59,812 bases of DNA from an uncultured Bacteroidota bacterium (GCA_902778925.1 CACYZN010000015.1:1-59812); one strand, 5' to 3'. Numbered from the stretch's first letter, positions 1 through 8,874 are shown. The notes: generated by a model from the sequence alone, not told the origin. Program-made: numbers and translations.

Positions 1-972
1 GGCTATGGTTACGACACCGCTCATGGTGTCGGGCATACCGTTATAGTCGGTGCTTACGACCAGTTGCAGCTCGTCGTCGGCCTGTTCCCATTCGAAGGTG
101 GCGGACTCGCTGGACCTGTCCACGAGCCATGGCCGTGCCGGTGCCGTGCACCCGTCCATGCGTGGATATAGGATGGGAAACACGTAGCCCCAGATACCAA
201 CACTGGAAATATTGAAAAAAGAAGAAGTTTCAAAATATAAAAAATGTGTTTGCCATATTTCATCAAGAACAGTGTTTGGCTGGGCATGAATGTCGTTGTT
301 CGGGAACTGAACCCATTTAGTGGCAGAAGCACGCTCAAACATTATGGCATGGTATAAGGAAGAAGAATAATAATAACATTCATCATTTTTTGAATCTGTA
401 TGAAATAATTCTTGTGTACCTACGTAGAATGTATCATAGACTTGTCGTGGCGAGTCGAAGTAAAACTCGACAGCCCTATATAGTCCGCGTGAAGTGTCGC
501 CGTAATTTAGATATGAATGATAGTTAGTCATGCATACTCCTACATATTCAAAATTACGTTTAGTGACAGGATATTTCCAACCGATGGTGTCTACAAGCAT
601 CAATTGTCCTGTTTCCGGATTCTGTTGGTGTAGAGTGGCCATAAAACAGTTTGATTGTATCAGACTGTCGATAGCATTCCACATGTAAGAGTGACCTGCT
701 GAAATTGTATCAAACGTAACCGCTATACCGTACAGCCAGATTGCTGTATCGGTGTGATAGGCTTGTGAAATTGCATTTGCAAAATGGTTCCCACCATCAA
801 GAGCTGGGTATGCCCAAGCCGGAGTTGTTGTTGGACTATTAAAGCCCCCTCGAGCAATAAGCGTGTCGTGCGGGTTGAACATGTATACGCTGTCGCCTTC
901 GCGAACAGTATCCTGTGCGGACAATGATAATACTGATAGAAACGTGGCGATAAAAAGGAATTGCTTTTTCAT
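1..972 (-). CDS. Secreted protein of unknown function, truncated by the window edge
   Basis: The frame is open from an ATG at 972 to the first base of the window with no stop (324 codons seen), so the C-terminus lies outside. The first 20 residues are a typical signal peptide (MKK, hydrophobic core, ending LSAQ), so the product is exported. The body is rich in Tyr, Trp, Asp and Thr. From about residue 280 the sequence (APARPWLVDRSSESATFEWE) resembles the start of a fibronectin type III-like beta-sandwich, which is common in T9SS cargo. About 84 bp upstream is a TATCTTTG -7 box. Codons from roughly 180 to 970 are clearly more AT-rich than neighbouring genes, while the last 170 bp seen are GC-rich. 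I do not recognise the family. A T9SS sorting domain may follow outside the window, but that is inference. Confidence 0.8.
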   Translation of the reverse strand, partial: MKKQFLFIATFLSVLSLSAQDTVREGDSVYMFNPHDTLIARGGFNSPTTTPAWAYPALDGGNHFANAISQAYHTDTAIWLYGIAVTFDTISAGHSYMWNAIDSLIQSNCFMATLHQQNPETGQLMLVDTIGWKYPVTKRNFEYVGVCMTNYHSYLNYGDTSRGLYRAVEFYFDSPRQVYDTFYVGTQELFHTDSKNDECYYYSSSLYHAIMFERASATKWVQFPNNDIHAQPNTVLDEIWQTHFLYFETSSFFNISSVGIWGYVFPILYPRMDGCTAPARPWLVDRSSESATFEWEQADDELQLVVSTDYNGMPDTMSGVVTIA

Positions 973-1411
973 GGTTTTTCTCCCTTCTACTTCATGGCTT
1001 TAATATATGATTGTTCCCTGTTTGTCGTGGGTGTTTGGATGTCTGTTTCGTGCTGCAAAGATAGGTTTTTTTTTCCAACCCGGCAAGAAAAAGTTACTGG
1101 CTTTCGGTGAATCGCGGATTGTAATGGTAGTTTGTAGGCGCCGTTAGCTTAAGTCTAACTACTTGTCAATCACTTATCAAAGGCATATCATGCCCTTGTC
1201 AACACCTACCGTGGAGGGTTTTGGCAGGTTGATGGAGTGGCGCGGTGGGTGTGCCAATCGGCAGAGTGTGTGTCGGTTGTGCTGGCTGGCGGTTGGAGAA
1301 GAGGGATGACGGTTGCTGTTAAATAGGGTTAAAATGATGTTAAAAATCCTAAAAATCCCCGTTCCTCCCTCCTCAGCTCCTTATATTATATAGGACCAAT
1401 TTTTTTCAGCT
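973..1411. other. Intergenic region between divergent genes
   Basis: This stretch holds the minus-strand promoter at 1056-1063 and a pyrimidine-rich leader just before the DUF6266-like gene. There is no SD-like purine tract ahead of the ATG at 1412. I see no RNA gene, repeat or conserved ORF in it. Confidence 0.5.
1056..1063 (-). promoter_or_regulatory. Bacteroidota -7 promoter box for the truncated secreted-protein gene
   Basis: The minus strand reads TATCTTTG, an exact match to the Bacteroidota TAnnTTTG -7 element. It lies about 84 bp upstream of the ATG at 972. Confidence 0.6.
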
Positions 1412-2068
1412 ATGGCAAAACAACAGCATGGAATCAACGATGGGTGCCTCGGCAGTGTGGGTACCGTGGTGGGCTATAAGTGGCGCGGTAAGTGGTGCTT
1501 ACGTGCGCGGCCGGTGCATGTGGCCAATCCGCGCACGTCGCGGCAGGTGGCTGCACGCAGCCTTTTTGCGGAATGTGTCCGCCTCTCGGGCTGCATGAAG
1601 CAAGCCCTGCGATGGGGATTGCGCGAGCGTTCGCTGCGTGAGGGCATGACGGAATGTAACCTCTTCTACCGTATCAACCGCGACTGTTTCGCTCAGGGCG
1701 ACAGCGGATTGGAGGTGCGCTGGGCGGCGCTGTGCGTGGCCGATGGACCGGTGGCGCCCGTGGCATCGGTGGAGACGACGGTCGACGCCGGCGGGGTGGC
1801 CACGGCACGTTTTGCCGACGACGTACACCATCTTGGTGGGTCGGCCGACGATGAGGTGAGGCTCTATGCCTACTGTCCGGCCATGCGGGCCGGAGTGATG
1901 GCTGCGCCGACGGTGCGTGCTGTCCGCGCAGTGCAGCTGGCGCTGCCCGTGCTGTGGGCGGGCTGCGAGGTGCATTTCTATCTCTGGGCGGCCGACTACC
2001 GTGGCCGGGCCTCGTCGAGTTGCTTTGCCGGCACAGTCGCCTTCCGTGATGCCACCGCCGCCGGATAA
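1412..2068 (+). CDS. DUF6266-like family protein
   Basis: 218 residues. The N-terminus (MAKQQHGINDGCLGSVGTVV followed by GYKWRGKWCLRARP) matches the hallmark of a Bacteroidota family in which a short 'G..G..GTVVG..W.G....R..P' block is followed by a helical segment and a variable beta-rich C-terminal half. I believe this is the family catalogued as DUF6266, but the number is from memory. No signal peptide or membrane segment is visible. The function is unknown; members are often strain-variable. The gene stands alone, convergent with the tRNA-fMet transcript, and shares the hairpin at 2079-2112 with it. Very high GC. Start chosen because the family motif begins at this Met. Confidence 0.75.
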   Translation: MAKQQHGINDGCLGSVGTVVGYKWRGKWCLRARPVHVANPRTSRQVAARSLFAECVRLSGCMKQALRWGLRERSLREGMTECNLFYRINRDCFAQGDSGLEVRWAALCVADGPVAPVASVETTVDAGGVATARFADDVHHLGGSADDEVRLYAYCPAMRAGVMAAPTVRAVRAVQLALPVLWAGCEVHFYLWAADYRGRASSSCFAGTVAFRDATAAG

Positions 2069-2078
2069 GATACAAAAA

Positions 2079-2112
2079 AGAGGATGATGCTTCGCAAGAA
2101 GCATCATCCTCT
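2079..2112 (-). terminator. Intrinsic terminator after tRNA-fMet
   Basis: Perfect 15-bp stem (AGAGGATGATGCTTC / its complement) with a GCAA tetraloop, followed on the minus strand by six U residues. It lies 5 bp beyond the tRNA 3' end. It can also slow transcription from the convergent gene, but there is no U-tract on the plus side. Confidence 0.75.
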
Positions 2113-2117
2113 GTAGG

Positions 2118-2189
<72 letters not shown>

Positions 2190-2230
2190 CTCTCTGGTTT
2201 CGAGGGGTGAACCCCCTTGGAAATCGGGTG

Positions 2231-2238
2231 CAAAAGTA
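2231..2238 (-). promoter_or_regulatory. -7 box for tRNA-fMet
   Basis: Minus-strand TACTTTTG fits TAnnTTTG and lies 42 bp ahead of the mature tRNA 5' end. Confidence 0.55.
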
Positions 2239-2282
2239 CGAACATTTTGCGAATTGACCAAATTTTTATTGCAATTTTTTTG

Positions 2283-4136
2283 CTATTGTTTGATTACACG
2301 GCTGTTGTGGATACCGTCGGCGGTGCGTACCTGGAGGGTGTAGATGCCCGAAGTGAGGCCGTCGAGGTCGATTTGGAGGGTGCGGCCGAGGGCGGTCTGG
2401 TGGCGCTGTAGTGTGCGTCCGAGGGCGTCGAAGAGGGTGACGGTGGCGTCGGCATCGGTGCCGGGGTCGACGGTGAGGGTTGTGGTGGCGGGGTTGGGGT
2501 AGAGGGTGGGAGTGGGGGCGAGGGCGGTGGCGATGCCGGCGGCTTCGGCCGAGTCGCGCCAGATGGCATAGAAGACCACGTTGTGGTTGTAGTGGGCCAC
2601 TTGTCCAGGACGGTAGATGCTGTCGCTGAGGTCGCGTTGCGAGCACCAGCCGCGGAAGAGGAGGTCGCCGTTGGTGAAGGTGCATTCGGGCATCACTATG
2701 CCGTCGACGGGGCAGAAGACGCGGCTGATGCGGTCGCCTTCGGCGCCGTTGGGTGTGAAGTAGGCATAGCGTTTGGTCTGCACGACGAGGTGGAGGGTGA
2801 GGGTGGTGTCGAGGTGCTGCAGGTGGTAGGTGCCTTCGGTGGCGGGCAGTGTGTAGTCGTAGACCTGGTAATCGGCCGAGGTGTTGCAGATGGTGTCGGT
2901 GCGCTCGAAGTCGACGAGCTGTTCTTCGCGCGGGAAGAGCGAGAAGATGGCGGTCTGGTTGAGGTTGTAGGAGTTGGAGGAGTTGCCGCCGGTGCCGCTT
3001 TCGAGGGGGTTGAGGCTGTCGATGACGAAGTAGCCGTTGCCCATGCCGCTCCAGCCCCAGTTGAAGTGGTAGCGGCCGCTGTTGTCGGCGCCGTCGAGCA
3101 CGAAGGCGTGGCCGGCGCCTGCACCGTCGCCGGTGTAGAGGATGGGACGCTCGAGGGCGAGGTCGTTGTCTATCTTCGACCGCCAGACACTGTCGGTGTA
3201 GTTGTTGCGTTTCACGCCGTAGAGCGACGAGTCGTATTTGAAGTAGTCGCGGAAGGCGTATTCGGCGCAGGCCGGGTGGTTGCCGTAGCTGCCCGAGGCG
3301 ATGGTCCAGGCGCCGCTGCCGCCCATGTTGGAGGTGCCGTACTGCATCTCGACGGCCACGCCGCAGTGGTAGGAGAGGGTGGCAATGGCGTTGATTTCGC
3401 GTGGACGGGCGGTGAGGTCGACGGCGTCAATCATTTCGTCCCAGTGGTAGGTGGTCTGCGAGAAGTCGACGCTGAGGTTGCCGTAGGAACGGAGCTGGCC
3501 GTTGTGCCAGTTCTCGTGCAGGTAGGTGTGCTGGCCGGTCCCGAAGGTGGGGTGGTTCCAGTATTTCATGATCTGGGCCATGGCGGTGGCGGTGCAGCCC
3601 ACCACGGCACGGGCGTGGTCTATGGAGTCGTAGGGGCAGAGGCGGTTGTAGGGGTCGGTCTGGTCCCAGAGGGTGGTGAGCATGGCCGGCACGTTGAGCA
3701 AAGACAGGGGCTCTTCGGGCACCTCGCCGCTCTCGAGCGACAGCCATTCTTCGGCGGTGCTGGGTATGGCAGTGTAGCCCATACGGGTGGCGGCGGCAAT
3801 CTGCAGGTCGTAGCTCTCGAGCCATTGGCGCAGGGCGGGGCCGGGGGTGGCGGGCATGGGCTGGTCGAACGAGTAGGCCAGCACGGGGCGCACGCTGTTG
3901 TCGGCGGCCATAACGACGAAGCCTGTGCCCAGCACGTCGTAGATGTGCAGATGGCTGATGCCTTCGTAGACTACGGGCGTGAGGTCGGCAGCCGTAATGG
4001 CCTTGGTGCCGGCGGTGCGGTAGGTGTTCCAGAAGGCGAGGGCCGCGCGGCGGGTCAGGGCGGTGTCGACGGGCGAGGCTTGGGTGGCAAGGCACATGGT
4101 CAGGAGCATGGCGATGCCCAGAAGCGTCTTTTTCAT
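2283..4136 (-). CDS. Streptopain-like C10 cysteine protease with T9SS sorting domain
   Basis: 617 residues. A signal peptide (1-20) is followed by a Spi-type propeptide (about 25-140), then the C10 catalytic domain. The nucleophile is Cys181 in VVGCTATAMAQIMKYW, the catalytic His is His343 in GAGHAFVLDG, and the HFNWGWSGMGNGYF block typical of streptopain follows. Residues about 430-530 resemble a beta-rich repeat (ending in VVFYAIWRD). The last 75 residues, starting LYPNPATTTLTV and ending in a basic tail, are a type A T9SS sorting domain, so the enzyme is probably exported and anchored or released at the cell surface. Its ATG overlaps the dsbD stop by 4 bp, so it is translationally coupled to a periplasmic disulfide-reducing protein, which fits a cysteine protease. 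It is the last gene of its operon. Confidence 0.92.
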   Translation of the reverse strand: MKKTLLGIAMLLTMCLATQASPVDTALTRRAALAFWNTYRTAGTKAITAADLTPVVYEGISHLHIYDVLGTGFVVMAADNSVRPVLAYSFDQPMPATPGPALRQWLESYDLQIAAATRMGYTAIPSTAEEWLSLESGEVPEEPLSLLNVPAMLTTLWDQTDPYNRLCPYDSIDHARAVVGCTATAMAQIMKYWNHPTFGTGQHTYLHENWHNGQLRSYGNLSVDFSQTTYHWDEMIDAVDLTARPREINAIATLSYHCGVAVEMQYGTSNMGGSGAWTIASGSYGNHPACAEYAFRDYFKYDSSLYGVKRNNYTDSVWRSKIDNDLALERPILYTGDGAGAGHAFVLDGADNSGRYHFNWGWSGMGNGYFVIDSLNPLESGTGGNSSNSYNLNQTAIFSLFPREEQLVDFERTDTICNTSADYQVYDYTLPATEGTYHLQHLDTTLTLHLVVQTKRYAYFTPNGAEGDRISRVFCPVDGIVMPECTFTNGDLLFRGWCSQRDLSDSIYRPGQVAHYNHNVVFYAIWRDSAEAAGIATALAPTPTLYPNPATTTLTVDPGTDADATVTLFDALGRTLQRHQTALGRTLQIDLDGLTSGIYTLQVRTADGIHNSRVIKQ

Positions 4137-6199
4137 TGTTTATGTTTGAAATTGGTTATACCTTCGTTGAGCCAGGCGACGAACTTTTGCACATCGCGGT
4201 CGTACTTGTAGTTTTCCTTGGTCAGCACGTTGCCGTCGGCGTCGACGACCACGTAGTAGGGCTGTGCATTCATGTTGAAGGCCGTCTTCTGGTAGTTGAG
4301 ATTGCGCCGGCCGAGGGTCTTGAGGGTGCGGCCCTTGTCGTCGACTACCCAGTCGCTCTCGGGCAGTTCTATGGTGTTCTCGTCGGCGAAGAGCGACACC
4401 ATGACGTACTCGTCGTTGAGCAGGCGCTTCACCTCGGGGTCGGTCCAGACGTAATGCTCCATCTCGCGGCAGTTGGCGCAGGTCTTGCCGGTGAAGTCGA
4501 TGAAGACGGGCTTGCCCTGCTGGCGGGCGTAGGCCTTGGCCTCGTCGAGGTCGAAGAAGGCCTCGAAGCCCAGCGGCACGTGCAGGCGGTCGGCATACTT
4601 GCGGTCGGCGGGCAGCTTGCCGTACTGCACCGTGGCGGCGCTGGCGGCGGGCGTGTTCTCGGCTACCAGGCGTTCCATGTCGAATTCCTGGCTCGATTGT
4701 GGCGGCAGGAAGCCGCTGAGGCTCTTGAGGGGTGCGCCCCAGAGGCCGGGAATCATCCACACCACGAAGGCCAGGTCGGCGATGGCCAGGAAGAGGCGCA
4801 GGGTGCCTATCTCCTTCACCTCGTCGTCGCCTTTGAAGCGCAGCTTGCCCAGCAGGTAGAAGCCCAGCATGCCGAAGATGACAATCCACAGCGCGAGGTA
4901 GATGTCGCGCGGCAGCAGACCCCAGTTGCAGTAGAGGTCGGCCATCTGGAGGAACTTCAAGCCGAAGGCCAGTTCGAGGAAGGCAAAGCTCACCTTCACG
5001 GTGTTCAGCCAGCTGCCGCTCTTCATGTTCTTCAGCGCCTGCGGGAACATGGCCAGCAGGGTGAAGGGGGCGGCGAAGCCGATGCCGAAGCCGAGCATGG
5101 TGATGAGCGAGACCCAGCGGTCGGTGCTGCTGGTGGTGAGGCCCACCAGGGCGGCGCCCAGTATGGGGCCTGTGCAGCTGAAGGAGACCAGCACGGTGGT
5201 CAGGGCTATGAAGAAGGGGGCCAGGAAGCCGCCTTTGTCGGCCTGCTCGTCGCTGCTGTTTATCCATTTCTCGGGCATCTTGATCTCAAAGAGGCCGAAG
5301 AAGCTCAGTGCGAAGACGAAGAAGATGACGAAGAAGAGCAGGTTGGGTATCCAGTGAGTGCCGATGAAGTAGAGCGCCTCGGGGCCGAAGATAAGGGCCA
5401 GGATGGCGCCCAGCACGGCAAAGATGAAGACTATGGAGAAGCCGAAGAACCAAGCTTGGCGGCGGCTCTTGCGGCGGTCGTCGCCGTTGTGCATAAAGAA
5501 GTTCACCGTCATGGGTATCATGGGGAACACGCAGGGGGTGAACATGGTCAGTATGCCGCCGCCTATGGCCAGCAGGAAGATGACCAGCAGACTCTGGTTC
5601 TTCTCTTCGGGCTCGGGTGCGGCCTTGGTCTCGGTGGCGGCGGGTTCGGTACCGGTGACAGCCACGGTTTCGGCGGGCTCCGTCACGGCATCGGCCTCGG
5701 TCGCGGTATTCTCCGCCTCGGCTGCCGTTGCCACGGCCTCCTCTTTGGCGCCCGGCACCTTGAAGGTGAAGTCGCGGTCCTCGGGGGCTATGCAGCTGCC
5801 GTCGTTGCAGAGTTGGTAGCTGAAGATGCCGCTCACGGTGAAGTCTTTCTGGCTAAGGCGTTTCACCTTCTGGCGGAAGACCACGGTGCCGCTGAACGAC
5901 TTGACCACCACGCCGAACATCTCGTCCATCTCCTCGTGGGGCTTGGGCTCCTGTACCTTGCCGATGCGCTGGTAGTCGTTGCTCTCGTTGAAGGAGAACG
6001 AGATGGGCAGCGGCCCGTTGTCGGAGGTGTACTGCGAGTAGAGGTGCCACCCTGCGTCGAGCTTGGCGGTGAAGACGAGTTCTGCTTCGGTGGCCGAGGT
6101 CTCCTTGACAGAATAGGACCACTTGACGGGGTCGAGCTGTTGGGCGAAGGCTCCGATGGCTATTACGGTGCACACCAGTGCCAGTACGATTTTCTTCAT
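4133..6199 (-). CDS. dsbD: Thiol:disulfide interchange protein DsbD
   Basis: 688 residues with the full three-part DsbD layout. Signal peptide 1-20; periplasmic alpha domain to about 150 with its cysteine pair Cys131/Cys136 (LCNDGSCIAPE); an Ala/Glu/Thr-rich linker (150-200); eight or so membrane helices (about 203-490) with Cys223 (TPCVFPMIP) and Cys342 (SFSCTGP); and a C-terminal thioredoxin domain with CANC at 574-577. The protein moves electrons from cytoplasmic thioredoxin through the inner membrane to periplasmic disulfides. It lies 3 bp after the beta-propeller gene and overlaps the C10 protease by 4 bp. Plausible clients are the exported cysteine-containing proteins nearby, but this is inferred from context only. 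Confidence 0.95.
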   Translation of the reverse strand: MKKIVLALVCTVIAIGAFAQQLDPVKWSYSVKETSATEAELVFTAKLDAGWHLYSQYTSDNGPLPISFSFNESNDYQRIGKVQEPKPHEEMDEMFGVVVKSFSGTVVFRQKVKRLSQKDFTVSGIFSYQLCNDGSCIAPEDRDFTFKVPGAKEEAVATAAEAENTATEADAVTEPAETVAVTGTEPAATETKAAPEPEEKNQSLLVIFLLAIGGGILTMFTPCVFPMIPMTVNFFMHNGDDRRKSRRQAWFFGFSIVFIFAVLGAILALIFGPEALYFIGTHWIPNLLFFVIFFVFALSFFGLFEIKMPEKWINSSDEQADKGGFLAPFFIALTTVLVSFSCTGPILGAALVGLTTSSTDRWVSLITMLGFGIGFAAPFTLLAMFPQALKNMKSGSWLNTVKVSFAFLELAFGLKFLQMADLYCNWGLLPRDIYLALWIVIFGMLGFYLLGKLRFKGDDEVKEIGTLRLFLAIADLAFVVWMIPGLWGAPLKSLSGFLPPQSSQEFDMERLVAENTPAASAATVQYGKLPADRKYADRLHVPLGFEAFFDLDEAKAYARQQGKPVFIDFTGKTCANCREMEHYVWTDPEVKRLLNDEYVMVSLFADENTIELPESDWVVDDKGRTLKTLGRRNLNYQKTAFNMNAQPYYVVVDADGNVLTKENYKYDRDVQKFVAWLNEGITNFKHKQ

Positions 6200-6202
6200 G
6201 GT

Positions 6203-7474
6203 TTATTTCAGGTTGAATTTGATTTTCTTCTCGCCGCGGACGGTTTTCACTCCGACGCTGTACATGCCTTTTGGCATACGGTTTATCATTATTTTCTGGC
6301 CGCTCTTGTAACCGTTGACGGTTTTGACGACCTTGCCGTTGCTGTTGGTGAAGCTCACGTCGGCCGAGGCGCTCTCGATAGAGATGGTGATGTAGCCTTC
6401 GGCCAGGTAGGGGTTGATGCGCACCTTCTCGTCGCTGATGTTGGTCTGCTGCTTTTTGCCGGCCTTGGTCTCGGTCTCGGTGTGCGTGGGCTCGGCGTCC
6501 TTGTCGGGCATGGTGAAGCCCGAGAGGCGGGCGAGGCCCTTGGTGTCGTTGCCGAACCAGTGGTTGCCCTTCTGGTCGTTGACCACCTTGTAGATGTTGC
6601 CGGCCGGGAGCTGGCTGTTTTTCGAGGTGAAGACCACCCAGCGGTCCACGCCGTCGAACACGGCGGCGCCGGCGTTGGTGGCTATCCACATCAGGCCGTC
6701 GTCGTCGATGGCTATGTCGTTGATCTGGTTGCTGGGCAGTGGGCTGTTGGCGGTATTCCAGGTTTGCCAGTCTTCGCCGTCGAAGCGGGTGAGGCCGTTG
6801 AGGGTGCCGAACCACTTGACGTTGTTCTTGTCGATGGCCACGGCGGGCACTATGTCGTCGGGCAGGCCCGAGTTCTGCACGGTGTAGCTTACCCAGTTGC
6901 GGTCGTCGTAGACGCTGATGCCGGCGTTGGTGGTAATCCATTTGCGGTTGGCGCGGTCGACAGCCAGGTCGAGCACGAAGTCGCTGAGCAGGTCGCAGTC
7001 GTCGGGCGTGTACTTGTCCCAGGTGTAGCCGTCGTAGCGTATGATGCCGCCCAGCGTGACGCCGATCCAGAAGATGCCGTCTTTGTCCTGGACTATCTCT
7101 TTGACGAACTTCATCTTGAGGCGGCGGGTCTCGGCGTTGTATTCGGTCCAGTGGGTGCCGTCGAACTCGATGACGCCGTAGTCGTCGGTGCCAATCCAGA
7201 GCACGCCGCGCTTGTCGACCATGAGGCAGTTGACCGACTGGTCTTTCAGTTTCTCGTTGAACATGGCGTAGTCCATCCATTCGGCGCCTTTGAGGCGGCA
7301 GAGGCCCATGTAGGTGCCTACCCAGATGCCCCGTTGGTCGGGTGCGAGGGCCGAGATGTTGTTGCCTCCGATGTCGGAGGTGCGGGTGTCGTAGATGGTC
7401 CAGTTGCCATTCTGTGCGTTGACGCTGATGCCCATGGCGAGCAGCGCGAGGGCTATGATAGCTGTCTTTCTCAT
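6203..7474 (-). CDS. Secreted two-component-regulator-type beta-propeller protein, probable T9SS cargo
   Basis: 423 residues. Start set at the ATG at 7474, which gives a clean signal peptide (MRKTAIIALALLAMG...NAQ) and a 4-bp overlap with the upstream stop; a longer frame upstream is a shadow. Residues 35-320 contain about seven short repeats of the Reg_prop kind (for example ISALAPDQRGIWVGTYMGL and VLWIGTDDYGVIEFDG), which fold as a beta-propeller. There is no kinase or DNA-binding domain, so this is a free-standing extracellular propeller. The last 70 residues (VRINPYLAEGYITISIE onward, ending KIKFNLK) look like a divergent T9SS C-terminal domain. A ligand or partner cannot be predicted. 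Confidence 0.85.
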   Translation of the reverse strand: MRKTAIIALALLAMGISVNAQNGNWTIYDTRTSDIGGNNISALAPDQRGIWVGTYMGLCRLKGAEWMDYAMFNEKLKDQSVNCLMVDKRGVLWIGTDDYGVIEFDGTHWTEYNAETRRLKMKFVKEIVQDKDGIFWIGVTLGGIIRYDGYTWDKYTPDDCDLLSDFVLDLAVDRANRKWITTNAGISVYDDRNWVSYTVQNSGLPDDIVPAVAIDKNNVKWFGTLNGLTRFDGEDWQTWNTANSPLPSNQINDIAIDDDGLMWIATNAGAAVFDGVDRWVVFTSKNSQLPAGNIYKVVNDQKGNHWFGNDTKGLARLSGFTMPDKDAEPTHTETETKAGKKQQTNISDEKVRINPYLAEGYITISIESASADVSFTNSNGKVVKTVNGYKSGQKIMINRMPKGMYSVGVKTVRGEKKIKFNLK

Positions 7475-8775
7475 GTTTTGTGTTTTTCTTTTTTTGCGGC
7501 GGGGAACAGTATGTTGTTCAGTATAAGTCTGTAGCCGGGTGAATTCGGATAGAGCGAGAGGTCGGTCGGGGGGTCGCCCACGAAGTGGCGGTAGTCCTCG
7601 GGGTCGTGGCCGCCGAGGAAGGTCCAGGTGCCTTTGCCGTATTCGCCGTGCAGGTAGCGCACCTCGCCGAGCTCTTTGTTTTCGGCCAGTATCACGCACG
7701 AGGTCTTGACGTATTGGCTGCGGAAGGCGGTGGTCTGGCCCATGAAGCCGTGCACCACACGGGTGTGGTTCTGGGTGAGCATGGTGGGTATCCAGTCCCA
7801 CTTGGCCGAGAAGTCGAACAGCACAAAGAAGTCGGTCTTTTCGTTTACCTGGCGGTTGCGGGCGCGGTCGTCGATGTCGATGGAGGAGATTTCGTATTCC
7901 GACGGATTGGTGCTGATGCGGAAGTCCTTGAAGGCGAAGCAGCGGCTGTAGTCGAGGTGCTCTTGCGCCAGCGGGTCCATGGGGTCGCCGTCGAACATCT
8001 CGGCGCAGATGTCGACTCCCTCGGCGGCCAGGGCCACGTCGTAGCTGTCGGGGGCCGAGCACATGGCGAAGAGGAAGCCGCCTCCGCTGACGAAGTCGCG
8101 TATCTGCTTGGCCACGGCGAGCTTCAGCTGGCTCACCTTGCTGTAGCCCAGGCGGTGGGCGGTGGCTTCCTGGGCGCGCACGTCCTCGACGTACCACTGC
8201 TGCGAGCGGTAGTTGGCCCAGAACTTGCCGTACTGGCCGGTGAAGTCTTCGTGGTGCAGGTGCAGCCAGTCGTAGGTGGGCAGCACGCCGGCCATCACCT
8301 CGTCGTCGTAGACCACGTCGTAGGGTATCTCGGCGTAGGTGAGCACCAGGGTCACGGCGTCGTCCCACGGCAGTTTGTTCTTGGGCGAGTAGACGGCTAT
8401 GCGGGGGGCTTTCTGCAGGCGCACGGCGTCCATGTTGACGCCGGGGTCGGCAATGTGGCTCAGTATGGCCGAGCTCTGTCCGTCGGCTATCACCTCGCAG
8501 GTCACCCCGCGCAGCTTGCACTCGCGCTCCAGTGCGTCGCTGTGTTTGGCCATGAACGAGCCGCCACGGTAGTTGAGCAGCCAGGTGACCTCGACCTCAC
8601 GCTCGAGGGCCCAGTAGGCCACGCCGTAGGCCTTGAGGTGGTTCTTCTGCACCTCGTCCATGGGCAGTATCACGTACGTAGCGTGCGCGTGCGCGTATAA
8701 AAAAAAGCACAGCAGCAACACCGCGCCCTTCCTCAGAGCGTTCAGTGTCGCTGTGCTATGGCTGCCTGTTTTCAA
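7471..8775 (-). CDS. Conserved secreted Bacteroidota protein (family sometimes labelled asparagine synthetase B)
   Basis: About 434 residues. I recall close relatives in Bacteroides carrying the label asparagine synthetase B, but none of that enzyme's N-terminal nucleophile or ATP-pyrophosphatase motifs is visible, so the label looks wrong. Visible features: an N-terminal hydrophobic segment (LLLCFFLYAHAHA), a conserved block YVILPMDEVQKNHLKAYGVA, and GGGFLFAMCSAPDSYD, which resembles a glutamine-amidotransferase-like elbow (speculative). The start is uncertain: there is no ATG outside the tRNA-Leu, so I chose TTG at 8775, which places basic residues ahead of the hydrophobic core; GTG at 8721 is the alternative. 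It overlaps the propeller gene by 4 bp and starts 4 bp after the tRNA-Leu 3' end. Confidence 0.75.
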   Translation of the reverse strand: MKTGSHSTATLNALRKGAVLLLCFFLYAHAHATYVILPMDEVQKNHLKAYGVAYWALEREVEVTWLLNYRGGSFMAKHSDALERECKLRGVTCEVIADGQSSAILSHIADPGVNMDAVRLQKAPRIAVYSPKNKLPWDDAVTLVLTYAEIPYDVVYDDEVMAGVLPTYDWLHLHHEDFTGQYGKFWANYRSQQWYVEDVRAQEATAHRLGYSKVSQLKLAVAKQIRDFVSGGGFLFAMCSAPDSYDVALAAEGVDICAEMFDGDPMDPLAQEHLDYSRCFAFKDFRISTNPSEYEISSIDIDDRARNRQVNEKTDFFVLFDFSAKWDWIPTMLTQNHTRVVHGFMGQTTAFRSQYVKTSCVILAENKELGEVRYLHGEYGKGTWTFLGGHDPEDYRHFVGDPPTDLSLYPNSPGYRLILNNILFPAAKKEKHKT

Positions 8776-8779
8776 TTTG

Positions 8780-8861
8780 TGCGGATAGGGGGGCTCGAAC
8801 CCCCACTCCTCTCGGAACAAGATCCTAAGTCTTGCGCGGCTACCAATTACGCCATATCCGC
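8780..8861 (-). tRNA. tRNA-Leu (TAG)
   Basis: 82-nt class II tRNA on the minus strand. Acceptor stem GCGGATA/TATCCGC; anticodon stem CAAGA/TCTTG with loop CTTAGGA (anticodon TAG, reads CUA); a long variable arm; T arm GGGGG-TTCGAGC-CCCCC; discriminator A; no encoded CCA. It sits between two same-strand coding regions with 13 bp upstream and 4 bp downstream, so it is probably excised from an mRNA. Confidence 0.95.
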
Positions 8862-8874
8862 ATTGCTGTGGGTG

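Noticed and set aside
4136-7534. A 1132-codon plus-strand open frame
   Set aside because: It is antisense to dsbD and the propeller gene, reads as low-complexity Gly/Ala/Val/Glu sequence with no domain, and arises from GC-rich codons on the other strand.
6203-8521. A fused 772-residue version of the propeller protein
   Set aside because: The upstream 349 residues are an off-frame shadow of the secreted-protein gene; the ATG at 7474 gives a proper signal peptide.
8776-8820. ATG start for the secreted protein at 8820
   Set aside because: It falls inside tRNA-Leu, so a downstream non-ATG start is more plausible.
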